From the NCBI GenBank assembly GCA_016098155.1, contig JAAAJB010000344.1:1-37790 (forward strand): DNA of 37,790 nt, given 5' to 3'. The notes under the pieces are model-generated. The model saw nothing but the letters and a program-made list of their open reading frames with translations. It made no database searches and was not told where the DNA came from. Below are positions 1-12,800 of this stretch, piece after piece. Each line of letters opens with the position of its first letter. Positions within the stretch are counted from its first letter, which is position 1. The stretch comes from Actinomortierella ambigua (Eukaryota > Mortierellomycota > Mortierellomycetes > Mortierellales > Mortierellaceae). A program made the position numbers and the translations under genes.

Positions 1-785
1 AGTCCCTCCCGTAGCACAATACGAAGGTGTAGGCCAGAGTTGACTAGGGTCTGTGTGAAGGCTGACTTTAAGCGTTGTTATACAGTGTTGCTACTAAGGA
101 AGAGCGGTCATCAAGAGAAGCGGAACTGTTGGCTATGGGAAAAGAAGCGTGAGAAATCGAAAGAATCGACAAAAACGTTTTCCAAGGCTTGGATTTCCAT
201 GAGCGTGTACATACGCTGCCCATGTCAAAGCGTGTACTGTACAGTCGTTCGTGAGTGAGGCCTGCTAGATCGCTTAGTTTTGTAGTAGTGGTGTGTGGGA
301 CGAGAGGGGTATAGGATTGAAAGTAGGTACAAGGTAACATACATGTATGGTTCGTATTCAGCATGGCTTCCAACATTATGCTGCTAGGTGGAAACATTTT
401 CATGTAGCGTTGCTGGTGGATCATTGGGTACCACGGTGTAGTGTACATCTCAGCTTCTTCGCTTCCTTCAGATACAGGGTGATGTCTTCTTTCTTACAGA
501 GGCATTGTCGCTACATCAGAGTATCTTCTGATATCACTAACTACATTGAGGCACAGAAATACCTTGTGTGCTCAATTGCTTATAAGGGCCCGCTTCTATC
601 CCCTGGAGATGTTTTCTTCCTCTCCATCCACTGCTCTTGCACCTTCACTCCACACATCTTAACCACCTCTCTCCACAACACAAGGTAACACCCCCCAGAA
701 ATTCAGGACGTGGCTTCTCTCTGCAGACATACAAACGAGTGTCTTTACTCACTCTAACAATCTACACTCAATACAGAATCTCCAA
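1..785. other. Upstream intergenic region, no supported gene
   Basis: I find no recognisable gene here. Open frames on both strands (for example a 126-codon frame on the minus strand at 68-448) have no recognisable motif, signal peptide or splice structure. The last 150 bases are C/T- and CA-rich and presumably hold the promoter and 5' leader of the secreted-protein gene starting at 786. A GGTAAC...CTCTGCAG pair (about 684-726) resembles a tiny leader intron but spans only about 42 bases, so I do not call it. Confidence 0.5.
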
Positions 786-1418
786 ATGGTGAAGCCAACC
801 CTCCTTCTTTCTGCATGTGCTATGCTTGTCGGTGTTGCCATCGGAGCGCCAAATATTAAAGGTAGAATCTGCGATCTTCAAGCCTACTTCGCCGTGGCGT
901 CAAGCAACTTGCCTGCAAAGGACAACTACAATTACGTCGTCAACGGCCTCTCTGGATCGGATGCCAAGGCGGCATTCCCGGACCAAGCCGACAAGCTGTC
1001 TGAGGATAAAACGTATCGTTTTTCCGTCAATCTTAAAGCATGCAAGCGTTCGCATGTCGCTAAGCGGATTCAGCATGAGCGTGGGGCGGACAACCAGGCA
1101 GGGAAAACCAGGACACTCTCTGAGCTGAGCGAGAAAGTCGGCCTTGATCCTACCTACGCTAAGCTGTTTAAGAGCCTTCCCATTGCCCGGGACCAGTACA
1201 GCATCAGCGGAGGCAGCGAGACGGTCGTCGTGCGCGGTCTTAACAATGCCCAGAGCGATTGGGAGTGTATTGTCTCAGTTGGATGGAAGTGTGATGGCCG
1301 CTTCCAAGTTTATGATGGAGATGAACTCGTCGTCGACGGCACTCCTTTCCACGAAAAGTACTTCCCGGTATCCGTCAACGGAAGACACCTCTTCAAGGCC
1401 TTTATGATCAGTGTCTAA
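786..1418 (+). CDS. Secreted protein of unknown function, 210 aa
   Basis: Intronless 210-residue open frame. The N-terminus (MVKPTLLLSACAMLVGVAIG followed by APN) is a textbook signal peptide: a basic residue, a hydrophobic core, and a small-residue cleavage site near residue 20. I recognise no domain in the mature protein. It has four cysteines (in GRICD, LKACK, DWECI and GWKCD), so two disulfides are possible. A basic stretch lies around residues 85-105 (KACKRSHVAKRIQHER), and the C-terminal third is rich in short alternating hydrophobic segments, suggesting a small beta fold. The start is the first ATG of the frame and is directly followed by the signal peptide. An AATAAA lies 116 bases past the stop. 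It is probably an extracellular or cell-wall protein; function unknown. Confidence 0.8.
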   Translation: MVKPTLLLSACAMLVGVAIGAPNIKGRICDLQAYFAVASSNLPAKDNYNYVVNGLSGSDAKAAFPDQADKLSEDKTYRFSVNLKACKRSHVAKRIQHERGADNQAGKTRTLSELSEKVGLDPTYAKLFKSLPIARDQYSISGGSETVVVRGLNNAQSDWECIVSVGWKCDGRFQVYDGDELVVDGTPFHEKYFPVSVNGRHLFKAFMISV

Positions 1419-1533
1419 TTCATCCACAGCACCTTCTGTTTACACCTTCATTCCCTCCTCTCCTTCCCTCTCCCCTTCCTTCCCGTCACTTTTTTTTTCA
1501 CTATGAAATCACGAATGAGTAAACAGAGCAAGA

Positions 1534-1539
1534 AATAAA
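1534..1539 (+). terminator. AATAAA polyadenylation signal
   Basis: Canonical AATAAA 116 bases downstream of the secreted-protein stop, after a C/T-rich 3' UTR. It is the likely cleavage and polyadenylation signal of that gene. Confidence 0.55.
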
Positions 1540-2149
1540 TCCCATCGTTGTATTGGCGAGGTTTTTTTTTTCATTCTGCAATTATTTCTCGTGCTGTAGT
1601 CTATCGCAAAGGTACGATTGCTCATGAGGGATACTGGAGGTTGAGTGCGAAGCATGTATGTGCCAGTGAGGACTTTCTACACGTCCTTCAAAACGACTCT
1701 TTGTGTGAGAAGAAATCATAGATTCTATGGGAGTATGGCTACAAACGACAAATCGATTCCTTTCTCCAAATAAAAAAATAAAAAATAAAAAACAGAGGCA
1801 CTGCGTCAGTCTTCGTGGAGACAGAGGTTACAGATTGGGGCGGCTCCTCGGCCAACGACAATGACATTGAGGCCCTTTGTCGGCTGGCCGGTATTGGAGG
1901 TCAACCATACGGCTTACATCCAGATCTTTGTAGCCACCAGCCTCGCCCGTCTATCAGCGCCCGGGGGTGGTCTCCCTCTGCTACTCTCGCGTCGATATAC
2001 AGGTCCTCGTATATGGCTACGGAGTTTGCCAGCCGCAACCCGCAAGGTCCATCGTGGTGAACTTCCTACCAATATTCAGTTATTCTTTATTTGTTCTTGG
2101 AACCATGTTATGTATTCTCTCGTATACTTCCGCTACCACACCCACCACT
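1540..2149. other. Convergent 3' region between secreted protein and DNA-PKcs
   Basis: Intergenic stretch between two convergent genes. It contains A- and T-runs and open frames without recognisable content. On the minus strand an AATAAA (TTTATT at 2086-2091) lies about 60 bases past the DNA-PKcs stop and is the likely polyadenylation signal of that gene. Confidence 0.5.
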
Positions 2150-3846
2150 TTATACCCACGACATCCATCCGACCCACATCCGTCCAAGGACATTGGGGTC
2201 TGTCGCCTGGTCGATCAGCGCCTCGACCTGCTCCTTGACGGACCCGCACACGGGGTCGAGTCGAGCGCGAATGTTGTGTTCAGGATCGCCCTTGGCGATG
2301 TTGATCACCGCCTCCAAGTAAGGCTTGTTGACATGTCCGTTTCGGAGCTCGCTCGCCGTAATGTACGCCGGATTGTGCAGTTCCAGCTTGCGACGGGCAT
2401 TGTCGAGCTTCTGCTGCAGGTACCATTGTGGTGGGAGTGCACTCTCCTCGTCAATCTCGTACGTCTGCTCGCTCTCACCGCTGCCGTCCTCCTCCTCGCC
2501 TGTCGCGTCTACATCCATTGCGCTGTTGCTACCGCCAGCACCACCGCCAGTCGTCGCAGAAGCAGCTGCTCGACTGGCCATCCGCTTACGCTGCTCAATA
2601 GCCTGGTTGATAGCAAACTTGCGCCAGTCCAACAACGGCTCCTTGACAAAGACATCCATGGTGTTGAGCAAGATCTCCTTCTTGCTCTGGAGTGCATGCA
2701 ACACACTGATCATGGGGGACTCTAGCAATCCCTTGCTGCCCAAGGGGTTCAAGAACGACTCGAGCTGTCGCGACAGGCGGAAGGGAACCAACTCGGGCAC
2801 GGGCAAGACCTCGGTCGCCGACCCAAAGGCATGGCCGAAATCGATGGGGAGTAGACATCCTGTCGAGAGATCCAGCAGGAAATTCTCCAGATGACGATCG
2901 CCAATGCCCATTAGATACGAACAGACGTTGATTGCAGCGAGCGACTTTGCAAACTCGGACCGGATGTTGAGGAACGCCTCCGGTGAGCTGGCCAGGCGAG
3001 CCACATTTTGGCGGAGTAGGTCGTCGCGCAGAAATGTCCACAGGTTGCCCAGGTGCTTGACGATCCGGTCCCGCTTCGCGTGCATGAACATGTTGATGTA
3101 GCCTAGAGAATGTGCCAACAGAAAGAAAGAAAAAAAAGGGTGACATTGTGAGTTTTTTTTTTGTTTCTTCTTCCATTTTTTCCATTTTTTCAATTTTTTT
3201 TTTTTTCAAAAGCGCAAGTCATAACATTTTTTTTTTACCTCGAATGTCACCCCGAAAACTTTCGACAAACCGCGTATGGATCTCCTGCGGCCGCTTCCAA
3301 TTCTCACTGGTGGTCTCGGTCTCGATGCAGCTGCGCAACGGCCGGGTGTTGTCGACCCACTCAAGAATACCGATCGATCCTGTCATTGGAATCACCTTGT
3401 ATGTCCGCACACTCACTTTTTGTTGTGAACACTGTGGATCCTTTTGCATAATATCGTTCATCAGGCTGAAAAGCTGCTGGATGCGCTGATCGAGTCGCAA
3501 ATCCTCACCTCCCTAAATTTCAAATCACACATAAATGTCAAACGGCGTTGAGGATCGATTTCGCAGCCCCATCCCCTGTCAAACGGAACTAGCAATGAAA
3601 CGACAAAAAAAATAAAAGAAGGAAGAAGAGATTTCAGCCCATACCTTGACAAGGAAAAGGTGCTCGCGTTCATCCGATCCAAGGATGGAGATGCGCTTGG
3701 GCTTGCGAATCGAAGACATCACCAGCACACGCTGGTCAAAGCCCACCACGGTCGCAAGCTGCGATTTGTCAGGACGCGTCGATCCAGAGTATTGCCCAGG
3801 AATCTCTAGTGGCTCGTCTGTCTTGAACGTCTGGAACTTGGCCAGC
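2150..3846 (-). other. PRKDC: PI3K-like kinase domain and FATC of DNA-PKcs
   Basis: The last three exons encode most of the kinase domain. Visible are the IPGQY segment, the RKPKR lysine expected to bind [13 protein letters not shown], the catalytic loop [10 protein letters not shown] with Asp and Asn, the metal-binding IDFG, and an activation segment [20 protein letters not shown] that closely follows vertebrate DNA-PKcs. Between the kinase and FATC lies a low-complexity insertion of roughly 45 residues: Ala/Gly/Ser-rich, then acidic ([19 protein letters not shown]). The FATC follows the family pattern and ends in Val where human ends in Met. All catalytic residues I can judge are present, so an active kinase is expected. 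Confidence 0.9.
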
Positions 3847-6800
3847 CTAAAATTTTCGTATTGGAAAAAAAAAAGGGAGGTTAAAAACGACAAACGACAA
3901 ACTAAAAAAAAAAAAAAAATCATCGCAGATGGTTGCGACCACTCTCTTCCTATCCTCCATCTGCTAGAGTCATTCTTACCAAGGCGAGTAGGACGCAAGT
4001 AGATCGGCCCCAGAGTCATGTCGGCGCGGCTCGACGGCCATCATATCATTGCGAACATAGCGGAGGACTGTCTGATTGAACTCTTTGTTGGACATCCTTG
4101 CAAGTTTCTCACCATTGGCTCCGCAATAGCCGTTGAGTTTCGACGCATGCTTGGATGCATAGGCCTTCAACAACCTTCCTGTTTCATCCGTGGGGTCCCC
4201 ACGGTTGCCGAACAAGAGCCGCGACATGTCCTTGTACAACTCTATAATCTTGGCACTGTTCTTTCCCTTGGATCCCATGAGTGCCTATTACAACCAATTG
4301 AGAGCAAATCAAAGATTCGTGAGCATCGCTGAATAATGGTGATAGCCGACCAAATCCAATATTCATAGACACATTTTTTTTTTTTACCTTTGTTTGCTCG
4401 AACCAGTCTTTGACGATGTGTTCAGGGTTCGTGAGGCGTCGCAATTCAAAAATAAACCGCTCCTTGGTTGTCGACTTGATCATCTTGCGCAACTCGTTGA
4501 CATCCGCCCGTCGCCGTTCGCCCGTCGAGCTTTTCTCAAAGTCAAAGTTCTCACTACTGATGCTCAGAGGGTAGTAGAGTGCGTTCGGATACTCCAGTGC
4601 AATCTATTTCGTGTATTCAGAATGAAAAAAGTAAGGCCTGTCAGAGAGCAGGAGAGAGAGGGAGAGAGAGGGAGATGGAGAGCGAAGGCAAAAAAAAAAG
4701 TGAAAATTCTTTTGTCCACTTTCTCAAGTTGTAAAATACACATCATTGAATAAACAGAAGGACCATACCGACTTCAAAATAGGCATGATGCATTGGCCAA
4801 AGGGACGGTCAAGGATGGCGACCATCTGAGGAATCCACTGGGCAAACGACCACGATCCTGGCATGGCCGACACCTGAGGGGAGACAAGTTCATGGTTCAG
4901 TATGGGTAAACTAATATCATCAAAAATAACGCACATTTTGACCAAGGAAAAGGCGACAGTGCATACCAAGGTAGTGAACGTCCTTTGCGAAGCCGGGTAC
5001 AGCTCAATGATCTGAAGCAGGCGAGGGAACAGCTCTGAGGCACTTGTGCCATCCTCCTGAATAGCTGATAGCGTGTTCTTAACCACCAGCTCGGCATACT
5101 GCGTCTGCTCGCTCTGGGACTATGAAAAGGCAACAAAAATGATGAGTGGGGTGTATGTGGGAAATTAAAACCAAACTATGCCCATCATCTACACAGAAAA
5201 CCAAAACTTACAAAGGTCGAGTCCTTGCTGTTCTCATGGTGTCGGAGCAACTTATCACAGTACCTCGCCAAGGTCAGCATGGCCTTCTTCCTCGTCTACT
5301 TGGCAAGATCATAAACAGGCATTAATATAAAGGAGAGAGAAGCGCTACTTGGTTTATGGAACCATCTCCACCCATTTTTTTCCTCCGCATCTTTTAGATG
5401 CCTTACCTTCTCGTCGACTTGACGCTTTTCCAAGGGCTGTAGAACCTTGAGGCCGCGGTGCTGCAACTCCTTGATTAACGAGTGAACTGTCCGAATCGCG
5501 TTGGGCTGTACCGAGTTCCTTGCCCATGTACTGGACTTGACGAGGTGAAGGTTATTGGCGTCTTCCGTCAACACGTCAATCAGTGAGCTGTACGTCTTGG
5601 TTTCTAGGAACGCCACTCTCGCCTGTTGATTCACTGAGAGCTCATTCAGATTTGCCTATTTTTTTTTGACATGTGGGTTTCCAATGTTCGCAGCCGAAAA
5701 ATAAAATACATATCAATACTTTGGTCATACCAACAACTGCAAAACGCATCCGGATCACAATGCTCTTCGCTCTCAACTTACCCGATCGTCATCCAGCTTG
5801 CTGAGCGTGGCCAAGAAAAAGTCGACCTTCTCCCTGCCTCCGGTGGCTGCAGCTGCGCGGGCGGCATTCAGCTTGAGTCCGCTATAAAAGGCGTCGAACG
5901 ACAGGCGGTCGATGCTCTGGATGAACTGAACATACTGATCCGCCACAGCAAAGTTTCCTTGCTCGCGCGCCGCGGCTGACAAGCGCGAATAATACCGAAC
6001 GGCCTCGGTCAGCACCCTTTCACGCAACACGGGCGAGTTGATGGGCCGCACCTCTTCCAGACGGGCAATCATCATCTTACGGTCGTCGACCACATCCATC
6101 CATGTCGCGATATTGTCTGCGGCCTTGTCAGGATACCGGTCGTGCCAGAGGTCCAGCAGGGCCTCCATTGGCTTTGGCTGATCCGATTTTTGGAGCGTAT
6201 CCGCTGCGTGCAGGTATTCCTCCATCTCCACGACTCGCTGCAGGCGTGAGAGTTCCACTAGCCGTGGGCTCACGGAGAGTGGCGGCAGGTTGGCCCACTT
6301 GGACAAAAAGTGACTGTAGGACTGGCGTACGTAGTGCGATGCCTGGTTCAAATCTCGTCGTTGGATGGACGCCACCGACAAGTCTATGAAGAAGAGTGTG
6401 TGCGAGAGAGAGGGGGAGAGAAAAAAAAGGAAGAAAATACAATTAGGGGGTACTGGGGCTTTCTAAAAGACTTGACAAGGTGTCATAGAAAAACTCGATA
6501 TAAACCTTCAGATTGCCATGCTTACCAATGGAGAACTGAGACTCGAGGATGCGACGCCGGACAGGGACCTTCATGCCATCATCAATAAACGCAAACACGG
6601 GGTTGGGGTCGTCCCGCGTCCACGGCAAAAACATGCCGTCGTCATCGACACGGCCATCGACGAGCTTCAGATGACTGTTGAGGAAATATCTCAGGTACGG
6701 GTCCTGGAACTCGGCATCCCACGCCGTGATCGGCTGATCCGCCAAATCATTCAGTACATTCGCAGCGAGATCCTCCCAGTTGCCAAGCCGCTCCAGACAC

Positions 6801-9800
6801 TCGAGTCGGCCCATCTCCCAAATGCCAATCTCGAGCTCGTCCGCATCCTGCGACTCTCCTTGGATACTCTCCATGTACATCTCGCACGCGCGCAGGTAAT
6901 CGCCCATCAGCTCCGCCGTGATCGCGCTCCGGGTCTGGTCCGTCAACGCAATCTTGGACTCGTAGATGCTCTTGTACACATTCGCCTCGTCCACAGACTT
7001 GTACACCTTGGCCAGCTCCACCCAGCTCTTCTTACGTTCATAGTCGACATCGGACGACGACATACCCACCCGCTGGCGCTTGGCCGAACGCTCTTTCGGG
7101 ACCGGGTGCTGGATCTGCTTTTCCAACAGGACAATGCCTAGATGCTGGTTCGAGCTCCGGATGCTCGTCCGGCTCACCAAGTCTGCGGGCAGGTCGACCT
7201 CGCCATACTCGTGGAAGATCCTCAGGATGGAGCCAACGAACGGCGTGAAATATGTCGTGGTCGATGTCAGCATGGTCTGCAGCCGCTGCATGACATGGTG
7301 CTTGTACGCAATGGTCTCGGCCTCGGTCATCGCGGCATCCTTGTCGACCATCTCAACGAGGGTCGTGACGAGCTTGCTGAACAAGATGCGACAAATCTCG
7401 ACATCCATCTCGGCCAGCGACTGTAAAGGCCGGATGATGTCCGAGTACTGGATCTGAATGTCGGGCAGATCGCCTGTTCGGTACTTGCGGATCATGGAGA
7501 CGCGCTTCGCTCGCGCCCTCTCCCGATCCAGGTTCACGATCGCTTGCGATTGCAAACTCCGCTCGTGCATCCGCGCGTACAGCTGCGAGTCACGCTTTGT
7601 GTCTGTCTCTCGGTGCCGATACTTGAGCTTGCGATACTTGTAGTCAGGATGATTCGGACTAAATTAAAAAAAAAAGGACAAGGGGGGAGGATGGACATTT
7701 TTTTTGAAGAGAATCTGTCAAGATGTGCCATTCGGTCATAGTCGTCTTAAACAGTGAAATTGAATTTGTGTGCATGTTTAGACTTACTCTTGAGACGGAG
7801 GCTCTGGTGAGGGAGGACGCTGTGTAAACAGGAATGTGGAGGATGAAGACGAAGGTGCTCCCAATTGCTCACGTAGTCCGGCTGTACCGCCATCCATGGT
7901 CAAGCTAAACTCATACGTCTGCACCGTCGCTCTCAGCTCGTCGTCTTCCATCCTGCCGGACATGGTCATGTCCTGAGAATCATGATATGACAGTTATAGG
8001 ATGTGTTAATGCTATCGTCTTTATAAAAAAATGTCCATCAGATATCAACAACATGGGTACATACCTGAGATTGACTCTGTTGCGTCTGGACAAAGAGAGG
8101 CGTCATCGCCGCCGTGTGTCGCCATGAGGTATCAATACTGGCATTCTCTGCATCAAACTTTGCGTTGGGCAGCGGGTCATCAAAGATGGGCTTGTTGTAC
8201 TCAAAGCTTTTCTTGGTGCTATCCAGAATCATGTACGTGGCGTATGTGAGGAAATTGTCCTCGGCCTTTGGGTCATACATGGTGCTAAATAAAAGAAGAG
8301 AAAAAAAAGGCGAGTGAAAATGCATACCAACCGTCAGTAATAGTTTCATGATAGAATTGGTCATGGCGACGTCGGATGCAGGGGCCCATAAAAGTCGCCT
8401 CTGTTGACTTTTTGATTACCTGAGAATGTCTCGGAACTTGCTGAACGTGTCTGTTGAGAGATGGTTCTGTCCATACCAAAACTCGAGTGCTGTTCTGCGG
8501 ATGGACTCGCTCGGATCAGCAAGACCGCGAAGAAGCTGTGTGCGAATGGGGTCTGCAATGTTCTTGTTGGCCTTGTGCCTATTGTAAAGCACCATGAGGA
8601 GCGAGTAGTGCAGTTTCTAAGAGGATAATTCCAGAATGGAAGAGGTCCTGTGTTAGAACCATTGACAGGCGCAGAGGAGGAAGAAGAGGACGGTAATTCG
8701 CAATGTTTGAAAAAGACAGCAGTTGGCTTACCCGGCATTCAAGGCTACTATGCGACGAGAAGATAAAGACTGCCGTGTCCAAGAAGAAGAGAATCTGGTT
8801 CTCAGAGAGTGTTTCCCACAAGCCATACAAAACAGACAGCGTGGCAAACTGGGTGGACTCATCTCTACAAGTGAACAGGTATCGAATGATCATTAATTGT
8901 AAGCATCTAGGTCTTCCTTTGATTCGGGATCGTTCATGGCTTGTAGAAAATGCTCTGCAGATAAAACGCGGGAAAGGGATGGACTCATATGATGATTGTC
9001 AATAGCTCGACAATCAAAGTATGCGATACCCTCCCTTGCCCAGCTCTATATCCAGAGCAAAAAAAAAAGAAAAAAAATACTCACTTGTGTGCTAGATAGC
9101 CGAGTAGGTCCTTGGACCGCAAGGAGTTGAACAAATCCGGAATCTGTTTGGCTCGAGCAGCCAGGATCTCAATAGCCATGCCTCGTTCATCGCCCAATAG
9201 CTGTGGAAGGATGAAGAGCAGCTGCGAGCCAAAGTTGTCTGTCATTTCTGGATACTTGAGCTGCACCTTGTGTAAGCATGTCAGGAACGGGCCATAGCCT
9301 GTTGATGTCTTGGACCCAATCGCCATCTGGTCGACCAACTGGAATCAATGAGAGATACATTTGTATTAGCTTACACACACGTGTCGAGCGGATTCACACA
9401 TCAGGCTATGTTGGATGAAAGGCATTCAAGTCACTTACACGCTGATGCACAGCCTCTTCCAACGTTGTGTTCATAAAGTTGTGCTTCTTCATGTAGGAGA
9501 GAACCATTCCACAAACCTATGTGTGCGTATGTAGATACAGAGTATGAGTGTTCTGCCCTTCACCATGGCACGCATTCACTAAACAAAAATTGTAATGAAA
9601 CCAGAATTACCTCCGCACACGAGGAGTAAACCTCCTTGTGCTTACTCGCCATATTCCTTGCCAGGACTTCGTAGTATTCATTTTCTGTCAACCGACCAAG
9701 GTCCACCTCGGGTCCCTTATAGAATGGCTGGCAGTCGTGCGTGAGGACAATACCGAGGAGCTGGATGCCCGTAGCATTGCGCATTTCTAATGATGGCTTG

Positions 9801-12800
9801 CTAAAGTTTTCATAGATCATGGGCTAGAAGGGACAAAAGGTGCAAGAGCAGAGTCAGTACGAAGAACTAGAAAGAAATGTAAACCATGCAGAGATGTAGG
9901 TCTCAGAGGAAGGTATTCTATAAAGTATAGCGTATTACCGTAGGAATAACAACTAGTTTGGCCCAATTCTCAAAGACTCCTTTGATCAAGTCAATGTTGC
10001 TTCGCAGCACTTGCCGACTGGCATGATAAGCATGCTTCATCATGTAACCCTATTAATTTTGCCGTAACATGAAGGTGAGTAGATTTGGTATATGAACGAA
10101 CATATCACTGCATAGCCAATATTACAGGAGCATTTGGTCATACAAGAAAGCCGCTCAGAAGGACACGATCTTCATAGTTGTCCTGCAGCTTGACTGTTTC
10201 TCCCCAAACGACAATCAACACCGCGAGATCCTGTAACAAAGGAATAGAAGAAAACGAAAAAAGAGCGTGAGTGATGCATCTTGTGGCCAATAACCACCAA
10301 ACAGAAAATCTCATCCAGGGCAGCATCAAACTTACGTGAACAAAGTAGTTCATCGCCTCGCCATAGGACTCGCCTTCCATAGCCAAGCGCATCATGGAGC
10401 GGATCCAGATGGCCGCGTACATCTCAAATGCCTCGGGCATATTGATAATAATCTTTGCAATGAAGAGACGCACATTGAGCTCCGTCGCTATTAAGAAAAA
10501 AAGAGGCGTGTGTGTGTGTGTGTGTGTATGTAAATGTTGTTGATAGAACACAACACATGTAAAAAGTCAGAAAAGCATTGTAATATGGGGCACCAGAGTA
10601 TATGTATGCGCATGCCTCTTTTGGGGTGTGCTTCCTGGTGTTTACCTGGATCCTTAAACTTGCTATAGAGATCCAGCATCCACTTTGGCATGGCAGACTG
10701 CTCCTTGACAGGCACCGGCTTTGGGGGCGTGATGTTGGTGTGCAGCTCATTGACAAGGAGAAGGATCATGCGCATGCAGGGGTTCGAATTGATGGCGTCC
10801 AGTTCCAGAATATGCTCGGGCGGGGCGGTCCTGTGTCGGTGACAAGAGCAATGGAGAAGCTTGGTTAGATCGCGTTCTAGATCCTGTGTTTTCATCCCCC
10901 CCACCCCTCCTGCTCCTCCTCATTTACGCGCGCCCAGGACTTACTTTAACGCGGTTGCAGGCTCCTCCTCTTCAGGCGGAGAGAGTGAGAGCTTGTCCAG
11001 ATTAGAATTGTCGTCTGGTCCTGCATCGGAGTAGACCTTCTGTTCGTCCAGCACGCCAACACTCTATAGAAAGAATGGCATGAGAGCGAAAAAAAAAACA
11101 GTCAGCAACTAGACATGCTGAATATGTCTCCAGTCGTTATCAATGTCAGTCGTGTGTACAACTCGTTACCTGCGAAAGACTGCTGTCTCTAAGATATCGC
11201 ATAGACATATACTCGACCGTGGGTTTGACACTATCTCGAAGAATGACAACAATAGGCTCAAGTTAGAAGTTTTGCTCACCAAAGTATTCAACCGAACAAG
11301 AGCTTCAATCCTTGACAATCACACGTACAGTCTCTCAGCAATTGTGGACTTTGCACGCAGGTCTGCCAATTTGGTCCGCGCCATTGGGCCGGCAATCACC
11401 TGCTCGAAATAGTAAGTTGTCTATTTTCACCCCAAAGGGCAGCGAGATAAAAAAAGGTACATTGAGTCAAAGGGGTGAACACACAACACAGAGACCCATA
11501 CTACGACCGAAAGTTGAGTTGGTTATTGTTAAAGCAAACCTTTGTGTCGACAATGTTCTCCCAAAAGAACTCCTTCTTGCCAGGGTTGTCGCGGAAGAGA
11601 AACTGCCGGTAAAAGTCCTCCTTGCGCTGCGTACATAGGATGGCTGCCGCTAGAGCATTGTACGCCGCCCGATTGAACTCGGCCTGAACAACAGCTGTCT
11701 CCGCAGAAATGTTCTAATTTTAAGGATTGCAGTGAAAGTGAAGCATATGGGTTAGTTTTGTCACGGACTGGCCAATTCCATAAACTTGGAGTGTAAAACT
11801 GCTCATGGCCTCTGTGAACGACACTCTACCGAGTCCTGCTTCAGCTTGTCGGCGTGGGCGGCCTTTACGATGGCGAGTGTGAGCTCCTTGCCATCAGACT
11901 GGGTGCTACCTTTGAACCGTTGCACAATCTTGGCCTCGCTAGAATGCACCATCTCGACTGGGAGTCGGCGATAAAGTGTCTGAAGCAACTCGTAGCAGCA
12001 AATACGCTCCTGCAAGTCTCTCCGCATCTCTTCGTCCGAAGTAGAACGCGGACCTGTTCGACGAACAATCTCCATGATCTGCACAATATGTTCCGCGTAA
12101 AACTCGCCCACATTCATGGGTGGGGCTTGCAAGAGGATTGGAAGAAGTACTTGGCTAATTACGTTCCTACGGTGCTGGATTCTGTGCCCCTTCTCAGTGA
12201 ACAAGCTATCGGATGAGTGGTAGAGAGTGTACAATAAAGTTGGCATGAAGGGTTCAAAAAAAAAAGACAAAATAGTCCGCTACGCTTGCACCGGTGAACC
12301 AAGTGAACTTACTTGAAGCAGTATGCTGTCGTCTCCAAAAACTTGGAAAGAGGCAGTTTCAGAGCGAACGAAGCAATACACTTTTGAATGAAGCTCATGT
12401 GAACATGGTTATCTTCGCGAATGGCTACACCGGTGACAATTGTCTTGAACAGAGAAAAGTTGGAGGACGAAACCATGGCCTTGAGTAAGACATCTAGCGC
12501 AGAGATGTAGTCGTTGAACCTATCAAAATGAGCGTAAAGAGGTCAGACCTGGCGCTTTTGCAGGTGGTGGCATTTTGAGAGAAGAAAACAAGATGGATGC
12601 TGTATACTTTATGCTTCCTCGCTCGTAGTCTGTTGATGTCATGGGAAATTGGGTCATAATCGCCTCGTTCACCACGGCCTCGAGCTATAAATTAGATCAA
12701 TCGGACACCTGGAGAGTTAGACAACTCGGCCTCTATGTTCAGCCCTAACGCAATACTCACTGTTGACAACTATACCTTGGTTGCTTGTGGGCACTCATGG

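Noticed and set aside
68..448. 126-codon minus-strand frame at the left edge
   Set aside because: Unrecognised composition with no signal peptide, domain or splice support; likely chance.
12206..12270. Extension of DNA-PKcs exon 17 upstream through the T10 tract
   Set aside because: No AG in the required phase. Splicing after CCGATAG keeps the frame and leaves a normal-sized intron.
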